64,000 nucleotides of DNA from the NCBI GenBank assembly GCA_051294375.1, contig CM119266.1, positions 24,044,411 to 24,108,410 on the forward strand. The letters run 5' to 3'. This document shows, piece by piece, positions 50,381 to 63,105 of this stretch (positions are counted from its first letter, which is position 1; the number at the start of each line of letters is the position of its first letter). Position numbers and translations under genes: made by a program. The DNA is from Paraspadella gotoi. Lineage: Eukaryota > Chaetognatha. The notes under the pieces are model-generated. The model ran no database searches. It was not told the DNA's origin and saw only the letters and a list, made by a program, of their open reading frames with translations.

Positions 50381-51100
50381 CTCTCTCTCTCTCTGCTTTA
50401 AATAAGTGACAAGAAACAGCGCTGGTTCCATTGTTAAACTGGAAATGGCGCGCTCAAACAGCCATCGGCGCCTGTTCGCACCGAATGAAGGCTGGCAGAG
50501 ATCACGTCGGTCGCTGCCGTCCAGATATAGTTTTTTACCTCGTTTAATAGTTGTCATTGATAAAAAAAAAAAAAAAACGTGAATATTTAAACTTAAAACC
50601 AATATTCTAATAAGATCAGGTAATTTTAATCTTTGGACTTTGTAAGTTTTTATGATCATCGAAGGATCAGGCGACGGACACATGCTTTACGTTGGCGCTT
50701 TTACTTTAAATCTAGCGCACTTATAAATTTATTAAAAATATTTTTTGGAATTACAAAATTATACTCAAAATATTTAATGGAAAATGAGTATTCCTTACAA
50801 GGCACATCAGTCCCTATTTCTAATTCCACGTTAAACACGATAACATATAGTCACCACCATCCTCCACTGGCGCCGCCGCCGCCTCCAAAACGCCGATGCC
50901 GCAGGCGCCGCCGCCGCCGCCGCTTTTTTTCCAATTTGAGACTTGGCTCTAAAGCCTCGCCTAAAGACCGCCTTTCCTAAAGGCCGCATCTCCTAAAGAC
51001 CGCGAGTAACAGTTTTTTCCCGATGTTTTGCTCCGCTTCATTTTCGCCTCCACATTCCCGACTCCATTTGGGAAAGTTCAAGACGAAGGGAAAAGACAAA

Positions 51101-51136
<36 letters not shown>

Positions 51137-54100
51137 TTTTCAGTTCCACAATTCAAGAAACCAAAATTTCCGTTGACAACTTTTTCAGTGCCGAGACAAG
51201 AGTGGTCTAAACAACGGAACAATTTTGAATACATACTTAGCATAAGCTTTTTTGACCACTTTTTTGACCCAAATACTAATAATCTTAATCTTAATCTATT
51301 CTTCTTCTGATGTCAAGAAAAGAACGCAATTTTCAGCCTCGTTACGATTAACGGATTATTGAATAAAGTAAAAAAGTGCATACTAATATACTACTTTGTT
51401 TTTTAATCGTCAGGGTTAAAAGTAATGGTAGAGGTTTTGAGCATATATTTGGTCATTTTTCTAAATAAAATAAATATTGGTTTATTTACGACGGTAGATT
51501 TATAGTCTAATATGAAACACAACGAACTGANNNNNNNNNNNNNNNNNNNNNNNNNNNNNNNNNNNNNNNNNNNNNNNNNNNNNNNNNNNNNNNNNNNNNN
51601 NNNNNNNNNNNNNNNNNNNNNNNNNNNNNNNNNNNNNNNNNNNNNNNNNNNNNNNNNNNNNNNNNNNNNNNNNNNNNNNNNNNNNNNNNNNNNNNNNNNN
51701 NNNNNNNNNNNNNNNNNNNNNNNAAACGAATTCATCACCACTTTATCCTCTTTAATAATTTTTCTTCGTTTCTTTCACTCATCACTTTTTCCTTATTATA
51801 ATCCTCACTTGTGACACTGTTCTTCATTTCGTTTCATTGAACGATTTTGAGAACTCGTCACTTTCTTTATCGTGTTCGTGATAAAGTTAAAAATGTTTAA
51901 ACAGAATACTTTGTAACTTTCCCTCTCTAATTCTCGTGCTCGTCGTTGTTGTCCTCTGTCGTCGTCGTTGTCGCCAAACCAGTGTGATGAGGTCGTCGTC
52001 GTCGTCGTCGTCGCTCTCGTCCTCATTATCGTCGTCCTTATTGTCTCGTTCGTCCTCCCATTGTCGACAAAAGCGTCCCTTTGATGTCGCCGACTGGATT
52101 CCTAACCCGGTCGCAAATTCTTTTTTTTTCCGCTTGGAACTTTGAAAAACGCCCCGATTGCGTCACAACTTTCAAACCAAAGCGCCACAATCGCGTCACT
52201 TATAAGCCGTAACACAACAGACGACGATTCACCATCGACAAATGAAAAACTCATGGTTTGACGATGCGTCCAACAGCTTTATTACCAATTCTTGACGCTT
52301 ACCACAACTATTTGGCCTCGAATTTCTATTACAAATAACGGTTAGATTAATGGGTAGAGTTTTATAATTCGCAACAATTATCCCAATACACTCGTCAAAC
52401 TTCTTNNNNNNNNNNNNNNNNNNNNNNNNNNNNNNNNNNNNNNNNNNNNNNNNNNNNNNNNNNNNNNNNNNNNNNNNNNNNNNNNNNNNNNNNNNNNNNN
52501 NNNNNNNNNNNNNNNNNNNNNNNNNNNNNNNNNNNNNNNNNNNNNNNNNNNNNNNNNNNNNNNNNNNNNNNNNNNNNNNNNNNNNNNNNNNNNNNNNNNN
52601 NNNNNNNNNNNNNNNNNNNNNNNNNNNNNGTTGCTTTGTTGGTTAAATCTTCTGAGTATCGAAGCTAAACAAGTGTCGGACTCTGGCGGACGTTTTTTTT
52701 TAAATGATCGAAGAAGTTTCTGATCGAAAACAAATGTCAAGTATTTGAGATTTTCTAGGTCAAATTAAATTTACTTTGTGAGTTTTGAAGTCTATCTTTT
52801 TACACGAAAATAGATACTAAAAAGTGTACATATAACAAATACTTTTAAAATTGTTAAATTTACTATTAGTACGTACACGTACAACGGCGTTGAGTGAACC
52901 AGGACGACGCACCAGGCATTCCTTTTACCGGAAGCGACATTGGCCGGTCTAAACCGGCGTCAACCGGCGTCATCCGGCGTCAACCGCAGAACGTCGGGAG
53001 TGAAAAACGAGAAAGTGACGCTTTTAAAACTCGAGGAAGCAGAAAAAAAAACGATAATATATCCCGTAAAAAATGAAAGAACGTCCGTAAGAGCAGGGCG
53101 GGATAAAAAATCGAGGTTATATTCCATTATGTAAGATAAGATGAGAGAGGGAAGAGAGANNNNNNNNNNNNNNNNNNNNNNNNNNNNNNNNNNNNNNNNN
53201 NNNNNNNNNNNNNNNNNNNNNNNNNNNNNNNNNNNNNNNNNNNNNNNNNNNNNNNNNNNNNNNNNNNNNNNNNNNNNNNNNNNNNNNNNNNNNNNNNNNN
53301 NNNNNNNNNNNNNNNNNNNNNNNNNNNNNNNNNNNNNNNNNNNNNNNNNNNNNNNNNNNNNNNNNNNNNNNNNNNNNNNNNNNNNNNNNNNNNNNNNNNN
53401 NNNNNNNNNNNNNNNNNNNNNNNNNNNNNNNNNNNNNNNNNNNNNNNNNNNNNNNNNNNNNNNNNNGGGGGGGAATGTGGGGTGACTGGGTTGTGGTATG
53501 TGGGTGTCGGGTTGGGGAGGATGGGAGTGGAAGGTGGGAAGTGGCAAGGAGAGGCGTGTGGCAAGAGGCGGTTAAAGAGAAGGTGCGGTATAATTTTCTT
53601 ACGAATAATAATCAAAAATAAATTATTGCAGTGAAATTTTGAATAAAGACCAGAAGCAAAACCAAACTAGAAAATTGGCTGAGCGACGAAAGTTGAGAAG
53701 GATTTAGAGAGAATGGTTTAATTTTGATGGAGATGAGAAATATAAAAGATTATTTGGGAAAGGAAACGTGATAATTCTAATCTGAGCAAAGAGCAATGAG
53801 CAGTGAGCAGTGAGCACTCTCCGAATCGCAAAGAGATGAATTTTAACGGCCTCAGGCTTAGGAAGAGTGAACGTAAGCCGGAAACATCGAGACGAAGAAT
53901 ATATTTCTTTTTAACCTTTTTTCTCTCAACCTTTTCCTTTTAAAATCCTTTCATTACGTTTCTCCTTCGACCTTCAAGGTGTGGGAATGAAGAAAAAAAT
54001 TAATTAATACGAGTGTAAGTTTAAGCTTATAACTTATATAAGAGTAACTTCGTGTTTTTAACATTATACTCTTCTTATGAGAGCGGGAGTGTTGTTTCTT

Positions 54101-54794
54101 TATGCTGTATTGTGTTACTTTTTTTTTCCTAAATTTGAAATTGCGACAGTTAACGGTTAACCTTCCGAAGGCAATGACGATGGTGACGACGGGAATGACC
54201 CTGACGGAAGATGACGAGGGAAAANNNNNNNNNNNNNNNNNNNNNNNNNNNNNNNNNNNNNNNNNNNNNNNNNNNNNNNNNNNNNNNNNNNNNNNNNNNN
54301 NNNNNNNNNNNNNNNNNNNNNNNNNNNNNNNNNNNNNNNNNNNNNNNNNNNNNNNNNNNNNNNNNNNNNNNNNNNNNNNNNNNNNNNNNNNNNNNNNNNN
54401 NNNNNNNNNNNNNNNNNNNNNNNNNNNNNNNNNNNNNNNNNNNNNAGTGTGCAAAAGGTTATAGCTTTCGCCAAACACGGAATACGGTGAGGAAGAGGGG
54501 GGATTCGAAAAAGGTGAGGACGAGAGGAGTTCGGACGTTCTACGTAACTCTAAGGTAAGGAAGAAACAGGGTGAGTCAATTACTTCAGGGAAGTAAAGAG
54601 GTGAACGTTGAACGGTGAAGAAGGTCAATGTACTAGTCCGAGAGAGAAACGGATAAGGTTGCCCGGCGCGAGTGACCGATCGAGTTGAGCCAGATTCGAG
54701 CCAACGGTGCAAAGGGGCGATGGAGTGACCTCGGGAGACGTTTGGGTGAGCGAGGGCGGCGCCTTCTTGACGCGCCTACGATTCATCACCCAAA
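49269..54794. other. gap-rich region without a firm gene
   Basis: Six gaps of 106-307 N break the region. Between them lie TC tracts (50220-50395), CGT repeats (51950-52050), a GC-rich proline- or alanine-coding patch (50865-50932) and AT-rich DNA. The piece right of the first gap (49530-49660) is open on both strands; one plus frame ends in an acidic VDDDVDLP. The piece at 52915-53132 has a 10-bp CCGGCGTCAA repeat and a frame with EKVTLLKLEEAEKKTIIYPV. Both could be exons, but support is weak. Confidence 0.35.
50949..51006 (+). repeat. 16-bp minisatellite (CTAAAGACCGC...)
   Basis: About three and a half units of CTAAAGACCGCATCTC-like sequence with small substitutions, next to a GC-rich patch. 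Confidence 0.75.
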
Positions 54795-55103
54795 ATGGCG
54801 GCGGTCGTGACGCGCAACGATATGCAAATGGTCAAACGAGGCCGACGGACAACGACGCGAAAAAAAGTAGTGCTCGTGGAAAAAGGGAAGACCGCAAAAG
54901 AGTCTCTCTTCTCTTGGTGTTTCGTAATGACGCTTTTTGCATCACAATCGCGGGTAACCCAAGCACAGCTACTCTCTTCATCATCACTGAGAATCAATAG
55001 AAGTAACATCAAGAAGAAAGATATAACACAGGAAATCGAAAAAAGAAAAGTAAGACTAATGGCAAAAAGAGATGGGAACACAGAGATCAATCTTGCCAGA
55101 TGA
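54795..55103 (+). CDS. candidate start exon (MAAVVTRNDMQMVKRG...)
   Basis: The ATG lies in CAAAATGGCGGC, close to the TISU element that marks start codons near a transcription start. The frame reads MAAVVTRNDMQMVKRGRRTT, then TRKKVVLVEKGKTAKES, with GC-rich, protein-like codons to about 54905. It runs on to 55103 through sequence of different character, possibly intron or mobile-element DNA. An ATGCAAAT octamer lies inside at 54822-54829. No family is recognised. Confidence 0.35.
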   Translation: MAAVVTRNDMQMVKRGRRTTTRKKVVLVEKGKTAKESLFSWCFVMTLFASQSRVTQAQLLSSSSLRINRSNIKKKDITQEIEKRKVRLMAKRDGNTEINLAR

Positions 55104-55866
55104 TGAAATCAGAAGCAAGGCTAATTGAAAGAATCATAATCGAAGAAATTGAAAGAAACGGCTCAGTTGTATAGATGAAGGCTTTGTACCAGGTGGCTTG
55201 GGACGAACGGCAAGCTACACAGCACCATCAAAAAAGGAATGCCGGAATTTCCTCTTCAGAGAATCGATTTTGAGAAAAATGAAGTGAATGAATTGAAAGA
55301 ATGATTAGGCAATTTGCAAAGGTCGCTATCATGTGCAGAAACGACCAATTCAACGAGCCAAGACTTCCACCCAGACAGCGGATCAACGGATCAAGTTACC
55401 TGGGCATCAATCATAGGAAGTCGAAAATAAAGGAAAACAGGAAAGAAGATTTGCCAATTGGGAAAGACTTCAGGGTCAAGGGGAACTTACTCTCCTCACA
55501 TACCAACTTCGCGCAAAGAAGGCACATAAGAATACATTTTGGATTTATCTATTCTCACAATTGTATCTTCTCGATCCAATTCACATTCAACTGCTGCTCC
55601 AACCACTGCTGGCCACGGGCACCTACTTCCGGCTCCAACCAACTACAGCAGCATTCCTCCTTCCTTTCTAGATCACTCCATATCATATCGTCGGGGATTA
55701 TCGATATGCAAGCATTCAGTAACGAAGACAAAAGTCTACTCACTACGAAGGGGTCTACTCGCACGATGCAAAAATAAAAAGGTTCATCCTAATGGATAAC
55801 GCCGCAATCTAAGGTGACGTCAACGGAAGAGAACGACACGATCCGAACGTCAACGACAGCGTGGGG

Positions 55867-55904
55867 TATAAATAACGTCCAAGTCTTCAGTGTATTCACT
55901 CAGT
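55867..55904 (+). promoter_or_regulatory. TATA-type core promoter
   Basis: TATAAATA at 55867-55874 is followed by TCAGT at 55887-55891 and again at 55900-55904. The second is at the normal spacing from TATA to an arthropod-like initiator. It could be an element promoter or a host promoter. Confidence 0.35.
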
Positions 55905-58015
55905 GATATCACCATCCCCAGCCACCTTTTCGTGATCTCCGGCAATAGGTGGAATGTTCGGAGGAATACGTAATGGACATATATATAAGTATATGGGCGA
56001 TATTAAGGCGATAGGGTAGGGGATCGACTAGCATGTTCGCTCCCTGCCTTGTACCATGAATCAGCATCTCCGCCCTAGAAACCTGTTCACCCTCTCCTTT
56101 ACAGAAACCTTTCAAAAGAGGATAAGCAATGATGTATATGAAAGAAGATGGTTGTGCTTTTAGATGTTTAGAAAGACGAACGCACATAGCAACACGCATG
56201 CACTCACCTAGAGAGGCTTGTATGCGTCTGCTATGGCCCTCATCATATACTATTTCTGCATGCTACGGTTTTCACCCAAGCTTTTACCCGAGGCAGAGCC
56301 CAAAAGTATGGCAGAGTGGTTGCAACTCACCAACTCGAACTTCAAATAGGCCACCACCAAGGAGCAATAACCTCAACATAGACCGAGGATCCACCCTGCC
56401 TGCTGCACAGGATCACCGTCGCCAAATCCGTCAAACGATCGGCACTTACAAGAGCCTCACAGCACTCGTTGATGTGAATGATTTTATACGCACTCTCACA
56501 GCCCGCTCGATATTCTCTATCTGGCAGAGACTGGGTTTAACACCCAGTAGTCATTCCACCGAGTCACCTGGTCAGGTGATGACCTCAGGTCAGAATGGAA
56601 AAGAATCAACGAGTCTGGTTGACATGCAAGTTTTGGAATAGATGGGAGAGACGCAATACTGTCTTCAACCTCTCCCAGCTAAAAAGAAAAAATGGCAGAA
56701 AAACTGAACCCGAATGTTGAGTAAATTAGGACAAAATTAGTTTTGATCTGTGGATGAAAATCTACCGAGAGATGCAATGGAAACTCCGGGCAGCAATTGA
56801 ACGAGTGGATGATGATGGTCCACGTGAGAAGGAGTGATGATTAGAACTGCGAATAATAAATATTTTGAGAACGTGACAGAAACCAAAAACTAGGTGATTT
56901 GGATTTAGAATAGTAGCATTAGAGGCTCGAAATTAAAAGTACAAAATGAGAATGACATAAATCGTTTTGGCATACTTAAACGATTAAGTTCTCGAATTGG
57001 CAAGATAAACAAGAATAAAGCAAAACCCGGTAAAAAAGAGTAAAAAGAAATTTTTAAAAATTAGAAATCACATATTCATTCGCGAGAGAGTAATTAATTT
57101 AATACAATAAAACTTCAAGGAGGAGTGTAAGCGTACTAAACCTTTCAACATAAGTCACGCGGGTCTGTCATAATGTGTTATTTGTTAAAAGGATTTACAA
57201 CACATTCATTAATAATAACGCATACGATAGAAGAAAATGAATACAAAGAGATGGGGACGAGATATGGAGTAGAATATGAGATAGTTCTAGTCCATACTTT
57301 AGTTAATTCGCAGTAGATGAACGAGGACGAAAGGAGAGGAGACTGCAAACAGATGACGAACAATCAGTGTGATGCGACGAAAGGGAAACAGCCGGCTACG
57401 TCGATCCTCAGGCGCTCTTGGCGTAAAGCAAACAGTAAACCAGCCTCAGAAGATATGGGGTCGTGCGGAAACGCCGCGTGGGACGGCACCATGCGACTCG
57501 GTAGGGTCAGTCTTTGGAAAGCCGACGCCGCAACACGGCTCAGATCCGGAGCGGAATAAGCGTGCAGATGCGGACGCGCGCCGACCGCGACCCGCAAATA
57601 CGTTTGTGTGACCTGACGATCACTCGGAAAAGAGGGGAACATGTTCGGAAGGAAAAGATGCGGGCAAGCACCATGAGAAAGTTTCGTACGCGCCGGTAGA
57701 AACAGTTCGACCAATCAAGCGCCGACTATCGCTAAGATAATGTGCGAGTAAGAGCACGGAACGCAGACACTAGCACAAATTCTCGCTGTAGACATAAGAG
57801 GAATATTAGAATGAATGTGCAAGGCCTCCCTGATCCAGTCAGGACAGGGTGCGGTCCATTAGAGGACAAGCTCCATACTAAGTGTAGCAGATAGAAGAGA
57901 AAGGGATAAGGTCATATCAGGGTGAATAAGGGCCACTACTCGAGGGAACTTTGTAAGCAAAGTGAGCTGGTACGGTAGCCTCAGGCGATGTCAAGGAATG
58001 CCAGCAGCAATGTAA

Positions 58016-58202
58016 ATCTAAACTTAACTGTCTTGTTCTGATCGGGTGCCACCAAAGACTTCACTGTTGAATGTTTGAACCTTGCCACACAGCAAGTTTG
58101 GAGAGAAGAGAGAGAGAGAAAAGAGAGAGGAGAGAAGAGTGGAGAAAGAGTGCAGGTCAGTCCCTTGTCCGGTCGATCGGTTCAATCGGGTCGAATGGTC
58201 AA
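58016..58202 (+). repeat. inverted repeat, left arm
   Basis: It begins ATCTAAACTTAACTGTCTTG and contains AAGTTTGGAGAG, a GA stretch, then GGAGAAAGAGTG, CAGTCCCTTGTCCGG and TCGAATGGTCA. The reverse complement of 59761-59899 has the same elements in order. The left arm has an extra ~50 bases between the TGATC and AAGTTTGG blocks. Confidence 0.75.
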
Positions 58203-59437
58203 GCGTACTATGAGAAGCTAGCAACAGATGTGGGCCGGGCGGTGAATCTGCATCAGGGCTAGATTCATCAATATGCGAACCGCCGGCCGGTCCGCGCGAG
58301 CCGTCGGCTAGGGCTTAAGTACCTAAAGGCAGCAGGTAGAATCGTTACGTTGAGTACGCAAGTATTTTGAATTGACTCAGCAATCAAAGAAATACGAAGA
58401 TAACGAAATTTGGAGAGCAGGCATGACAGAGACAATATCCAAGAAAGTTTGGAAAAGCGCAGTGGACGGGACGGTTCTATGCAGCAGAGAAGAGCCCCGT
58501 CTTCCGCAATATAGCCTAACTATGATCAATCGGCCCTAGAGCGAATTCGTTTAGACGCACAATATGGCGTGATTACTGGTGCATATGTTTCGGGAATGAT
58601 TCTAATCCGCTCGTTGAGAGGACCCAAGCGAGTACTATATGGATCAACAATAGAAAACGACTACTAGTTTGAACAAAATCAGAGTTAACTACGTATATCA
58701 CAAAGACATAGAACAAATCAAGAACGATGAACGAACATCATCCGAAATTGGAGAAGGAACCTGACAGATATCGAGAGGGGTTCGACAGGAGAGATATACC
58801 ATACTGACCGATCATAACGATCCAAGTAACAATTGTCAAAGCACTAGTATAAGATGAAGTAGAATATGCAATATGGTCACCTTCGGCTCAGTCCATAGGA
58901 GAGGAAGCTTTGAATTTGAACTTGGGCCATGTTAGAGTAGTGAGATGTGTCTTCATTCATTCTGCTAGATGTCAGTTATGCGTATGATATATCGTGTGAC
59001 ACACCAATATCAAAGAAATATCAGATGGAAAAAATGATATACGTTATAGACCTTCTCTTCATGAATCTGAGGAGTTATCAATTATTATTTCGTGAATTAA
59101 ATGCAGTATGGATAACAGAATAACATTTACGAGCCACAGAGAGACAAAAAAATTAGTTCTCGTTTTCTACATATACTTAGAGATATATAATCAAACAAAA
59201 GAACAAGACTCATCAAATCAATAAGACAAAGAACGGGACAAGAAACAAATAGAAAAAACAAAGAACCACAACCGGAACAGTAAATAACCAAAAGAAAACG
59301 AAAGAAAACACAAGATATAGAAAACCTAGAAAAAAAAAAAGCTTTAAAAGTATACAACAGACAAGCAACACAGCACAAGCTCATTATTATAATCAAAGAA
59401 AATTTAGCCGGCTACTAATAACGCGAAGATAACACCG

Positions 59438-59515
59438 AATGAAAGAAATGAACGAACGAATGAAGAAATTGAACGAACACATGAACGAATGAATTGATTG
59501 AACGAATGAATGAGT
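59438..59515 (+). repeat. (GAAT/GAAC)n degenerate microsatellite
   Basis: About 75 bases built from GAAC and GAAT tetranucleotides (GAACGAATGAAT and variants), between the two inverted-repeat arms. Confidence 0.75.
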
Positions 59516-59760
59516 TGTATGAATATCTCTTCTCACCTCAGACAGCTCTGTCAGGAACTATAGAAGAATCCAACAAGATAAGATCAACGGAAATTCCATC
59601 GTCCGAACAGAAGACATGAAGAATAGGGGGTGATGGTTAGAATTCGTTATGAATACGTCGGGTCTGCGCGGTCCATATGACGGTCGGCTTAGTGGAGGAG
59701 CCCTAGAGCCCGAGGCGGGGTGAAAGAGAAAAGGCCGAGACCGCGGGAACGGCCAGATCT

Positions 59761-59899
59761 GACCATTCGACGATTGACCGGATCGACGGACAAGGACTGA
59801 ACCTGACTCTTTTCCACTCTTTCTCCGCTCTCTCTTTCTACTCTCATCTCTCTCTCCAAACTTTACTTGGACGAGATCAAACAAGACAGATTTAGATCA
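59761..59899 (-). repeat. inverted repeat, right arm
   Basis: Reverse-complement partner of 58016-58202. With outer ends near 58016 and 59899 the unit spans about 1.9 kb, in the range of a small non-autonomous transposon or foldback element. A flanking target duplication is not obvious by eye. Confidence 0.75.
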
Positions 59900-59920
59900 A
59901 CTGGATAACTCTAGCGGTCA

Positions 59921-61827
59921 CTACTTTCTTACAGAAGTTCCCTACTACGTTTAGCTGAGATTCTCTTCCGATTATTGGAATTTCTCTATACCGGAACGAC
60001 GCATTTTTGAATTCATCATTGATTTACCTCGATGTTTCTACGGATTTTTTGCCTTTGATTATTTAGCATTTTATTACTTTTAGATTCCCGCATTTTTTCC
60101 TCGACATTTTCGAGCTTCAGTTACAACAAACGTTTGGGATACTTTTAGTTCAATTACGTTGCGGGACCAAATGGACATATCTCACTCAAGCGTGAGAGGC
60201 CAGCTTCTCTCTATATCTCTCTCTCACTCGTCTTCTCAATCTCTGAAGTCCACAGTCTTCTTCTCCCTATCTCTCGTTCTCTCTCTGCTCTCTCAATAAT
60301 ATTACATCATACGATTTTAATTAGAGAATCAAGCGCCGAGGATTATACGATTATAAACGGCGATAGAGAAAGTGAGACAATATAGTAATAGGAGATATAA
60401 TTACAAAAAAAAACATAGACTGAAGGCAGAGGGCGAAGGCCGGATGAAGAGGATCAAAGAGGAAAGAGAACCCACATTGTCTTTTGTTTGAGGCCATTTG
60501 AGAGAGAGAGAGAGAGAGAGAGGAGAAGAGAAGGGAGAGAGAGAGACGAGAGAGAGAGAGAGAGAGAGAGGAGGAGAGAGAGAGAGAAGAAGAGAGAGAG
60601 AGANNNNNNNNNNNNNNNNNNNNNNNNNGAGAAAAAGCTTCAAACGTGGGAATAAATGGAGAGAAAAGAATTAACCATGTATATTTTCCTTTGTTTTTTC
60701 CCTTGTTAACCAGCGTTGGGTAATTTTTTGTTTCGTTCATTTCTTTTTTCCCCTCGAGTCGGTAAAGCGAAAAAAATGGATACAATTTACAGATCGCAAA
60801 TTTTAAGAGGAAGGGAGAAAGAATGAAGTTGATTTAAGTTAATAAGTTAGAAGATAAAAATACCAACACTATATTAAGAGACACCAGGAAAAATAGCGCG
60901 AGAATGTTTCAGTGTCGAAACACAGAAGGTTTATCGTGCAAACTCAAAATGTAATCTTATCTTAACTATGTTACGAATTCGATCCCCCCATTTTTATTTT
61001 TTCAACAAAAAACAGTAACGGTACTAATAACAGAGTAACAGCGCAATTCGTAAATAGATTGGAAGGCGATAAGCAAATGTATACCACGAGTCTACAAACT
61101 CTACATGACAGAGGTCTACGAGACAGTTTTTGCATTTTTCCAACTCCTAGCCTCGATACGGTATTTATCACAAAATATTATATACTTCCAATAAGTCAGT
61201 CGCCCTATCATTTCCATAGTCCTAGTTCATTGGAAACCTCTTCCTAACGTTATTAAAGGAGTAGGTATCCAATCCCGCTTTTTATTCTTCGTCTTTCCCC
61301 AAATATCTTCGGTGACCAACAGCCTACTTTGAACCTCAGTATTTAATGCTACAATATGCAAATGAGATTTTTGGTCTCGAGGCAAAAGGAAAAAAAAAAG
61401 AGGCAACTTGCGTCGTTGGCGTTTTGGTCGGAAGGCCGAAGGTTGGATGCGAAGGAAGGCCGAGCGCAAAGGACCGGAATTGGCATTTGAGGGCGGAGGG
61501 GAAGGGGGCGGTTGGTGTCGCGTCCTTCGTTAACCACCTTCACCCTCACGAATCTAATTCTCCGCCTGCCTCGTCAAGACTTCCGCCCACCTCACGGCTC
61601 ACCTATTCGACTACCTCATAACCAGCCGCCACAGTTTTCTTTGACTTAAAAGCACGAGGCCCTTTCTGCCATTGCACTCCTTCGATAGCAGCAACACAGT
61701 CAGTCCGTCACGGACATTGCATTGTTTCAAATTCAGCCCCGTCTGCCAAAGAAATTCCATCATTTCATTCCCGTCTTCGTCGAAAACGGATCATTCTAAC
61801 ATCAAAAAGCTTCTCCCGACGTCCACT
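59921..61827. other. region without a recognised gene
   Basis: AT-rich DNA followed by a large GA tract (60502-60603) running into the 25-N gap 60604-60628, then mixed sequence. An ATGCAAAT octamer occurs at 61356-61363. A GC-richer part at 61395-61620 is open on the plus strand (with CVVGVLVGRPKVGCEGRPSA) but has no recognised product. Confidence 0.4.
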
Positions 61828-62289
61828 ATGAGTTACCACTCCCATGATTCCCACCTTCATTTTCTCCGCCACCTCCTTCTTCCTTCCTCGTCGCCCGAGA
61901 GAGAGAGAGAGAGAAGAGAGAGAAGCAAAACATTCATTGAAATTCAGGACGGCGACGGAAGTGACGCAGATTTATGGGCGGCGGCGGAATTGGAAAAAAA
62001 AAAGAAAGCGGGGCGGTCACGTGACGAGAGGCGGGAGAGCGCGACGGCGGGATGGAAGGAGATGGTGGACGGTGGTGGGGGTGGGGGTGGTGGAGGTGGT
62101 GGAAGGTGTTGGGATGAAGGGAAGGGCCAAAGGAACTCGCAAAGGGAAGAGGCATCGCCACAGGTGTCATTCTCGTTGGGTGAAAAAAAAATTTCTGGGA
62201 TCGAATTCAGATACCATCAAAATCGAGTCATTGAGAATTTTTTTGATTATTTTAAAGTTGCTGAACAATTTACTAATAATTTAATTTAA
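61828..62289 (+). CDS. candidate 153-residue hypothetical protein
   Basis: From ATG 61828 the frame reads MSYHSHDSHLHFLRHLLLPS, a short RE-rich part, then SKTFIEIQDGDGSDADLWAA, a lysine run, SATAGWKEMVDG, a poly-Gly run and FSLGEKKISGIEFRYHQNR before an AT-rich end that stops at 62289. It is open across sequence of varied composition, so it is a better candidate than most frames here, but a second frame is also open over the same bases. No domain is recognised. A TCACGTGA box at 62017-62024 falls inside it, so this could instead be promoter DNA. Confidence 0.3.
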   Translation: MSYHSHDSHLHFLRHLLLPSSSPERERERRERSKTFIEIQDGDGSDADLWAAAELEKKKKAGRSRDERRESATAGWKEMVDGGGGGGGGGGGRCWDEGKGQRNSQREEASPQVSFSLGEKKISGIEFRYHQNRVIENFFDYFKVAEQFTNNLI

Positions 62290-62901
62290 TATCATATTAA
62301 AATAAAACTAAAGGATAATTACTGTAATTTTGTTTCCATTTTTTTTTTTTTTTTGAGGAGGGGCAAAATTCAAAATACATAATAGAATGTAGTTTTCGGA
62401 ACGATTCAATTTTTGGCTTGATCGATCTTGTACTTCGAAGTCAGATTCATTGCCGCATGAATTAATCCGGCGGTGAAAACCTCGAGCGGAACACCAGAAC
62501 ACAGGCCTCACCAATGAATGACGAAACCCAGGCGTCCTGGAATATCTGAGGTTGAGTAGTAGGGGGGTAAGGGCGTTGAGAACGGCGGGGGCGGTACTCG
62601 GAACGAGCCTGGCGATAGTGTCGAATTGAAAAAAAGTATCTACGTCTGGCGTTGGAAGGGATGGGGCATTGTTGAGCGAGAAAGGGAAAAGAAAAAAGCT
62701 GCAAGTTAACCATACCAGTCTCGATAAAGTTAAACCCACAACCTGACGACATCCATTAAAGATAATATGAACGAGAATTGTCAGGATAAATTACTTCCAA
62801 AAATTACTTTTTAAATCGAGGTTATGGGCGGACGCTTTTAATCGGCGCTCTGATCTATATCTGGGATCTCTTCTGCCATTCAAAGAAAACGCAGTCCTCT
62901 A

Positions 62902-63105
62902 ATTGGTCAAAATCTTCCGATGGTCAGCAAGCTTCAACGATTGGTCGAAACCGTCTGGTCTCGCGATGCCAGTTCGAGCGTGACGAAAGTCGAACAAGCC
63001 GATCACGTGATTGGAACGGGTCACGTGGCTCGTCACGTGATAAGTAGAATTCGATCACGTGGACCGAAGGAGCCACTGGCGAGAATCCGTCCGCACGATC
63101 ACGTG
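62902..63105 (+). promoter_or_regulatory. promoter with five CACGTG boxes and three CCAAT boxes
   Basis: CACGTG occurs at 63004, 63022, 63034, 63056 and 63100, three of them as full TCACGTGA. Inverted CCAAT boxes (ATTGG) lie at 62902, 62940 and 63010. The DNA is locally GC-rich. It is followed at 63191 by a consensus donor (GGAG|gtaagt) with no good ATG before it, as expected for a non-coding first exon. The next strong ATG downstream is 63678. CACGTG arrays of this kind bind bHLH-zip factors (USF, MITF/TFE, Myc families). Which factor acts here is unknown. Confidence 0.6.

Larger units (their letters stand above)
54960..59920. mobile_element. probable decayed mobile-element region
   Basis: This stretch differs from the rest of the window. 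It has almost no GA/CGT microsatellites to 58.0 kb, an even purine/pyrimidine mix, and many short broken frames on both strands (for example 56129-56641 plus and 57364-57714 minus), like degraded coding DNA. A TATA-type core promoter sits at 55867 and inverted repeats at 58016-58202 and 59761-59899. I could not match any frame to a transposase, reverse transcriptase or capsid-type protein, so the call rests on texture and repeats alone. Confidence 0.3.

Noticed and set aside
50865-50932. GC-rich patch giving poly-Pro, poly-Ala or poly-Gly frames
   Set aside because: Open in nearly all frames because of GCC repeats; no frame can be preferred.
62308-62752. Minus-strand frames with PSTAPAVLNALTPLLLNLRYSR
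   Set aside because: Some coding character, but two frames compete, no supporting splice signals were found and no family is recognised.
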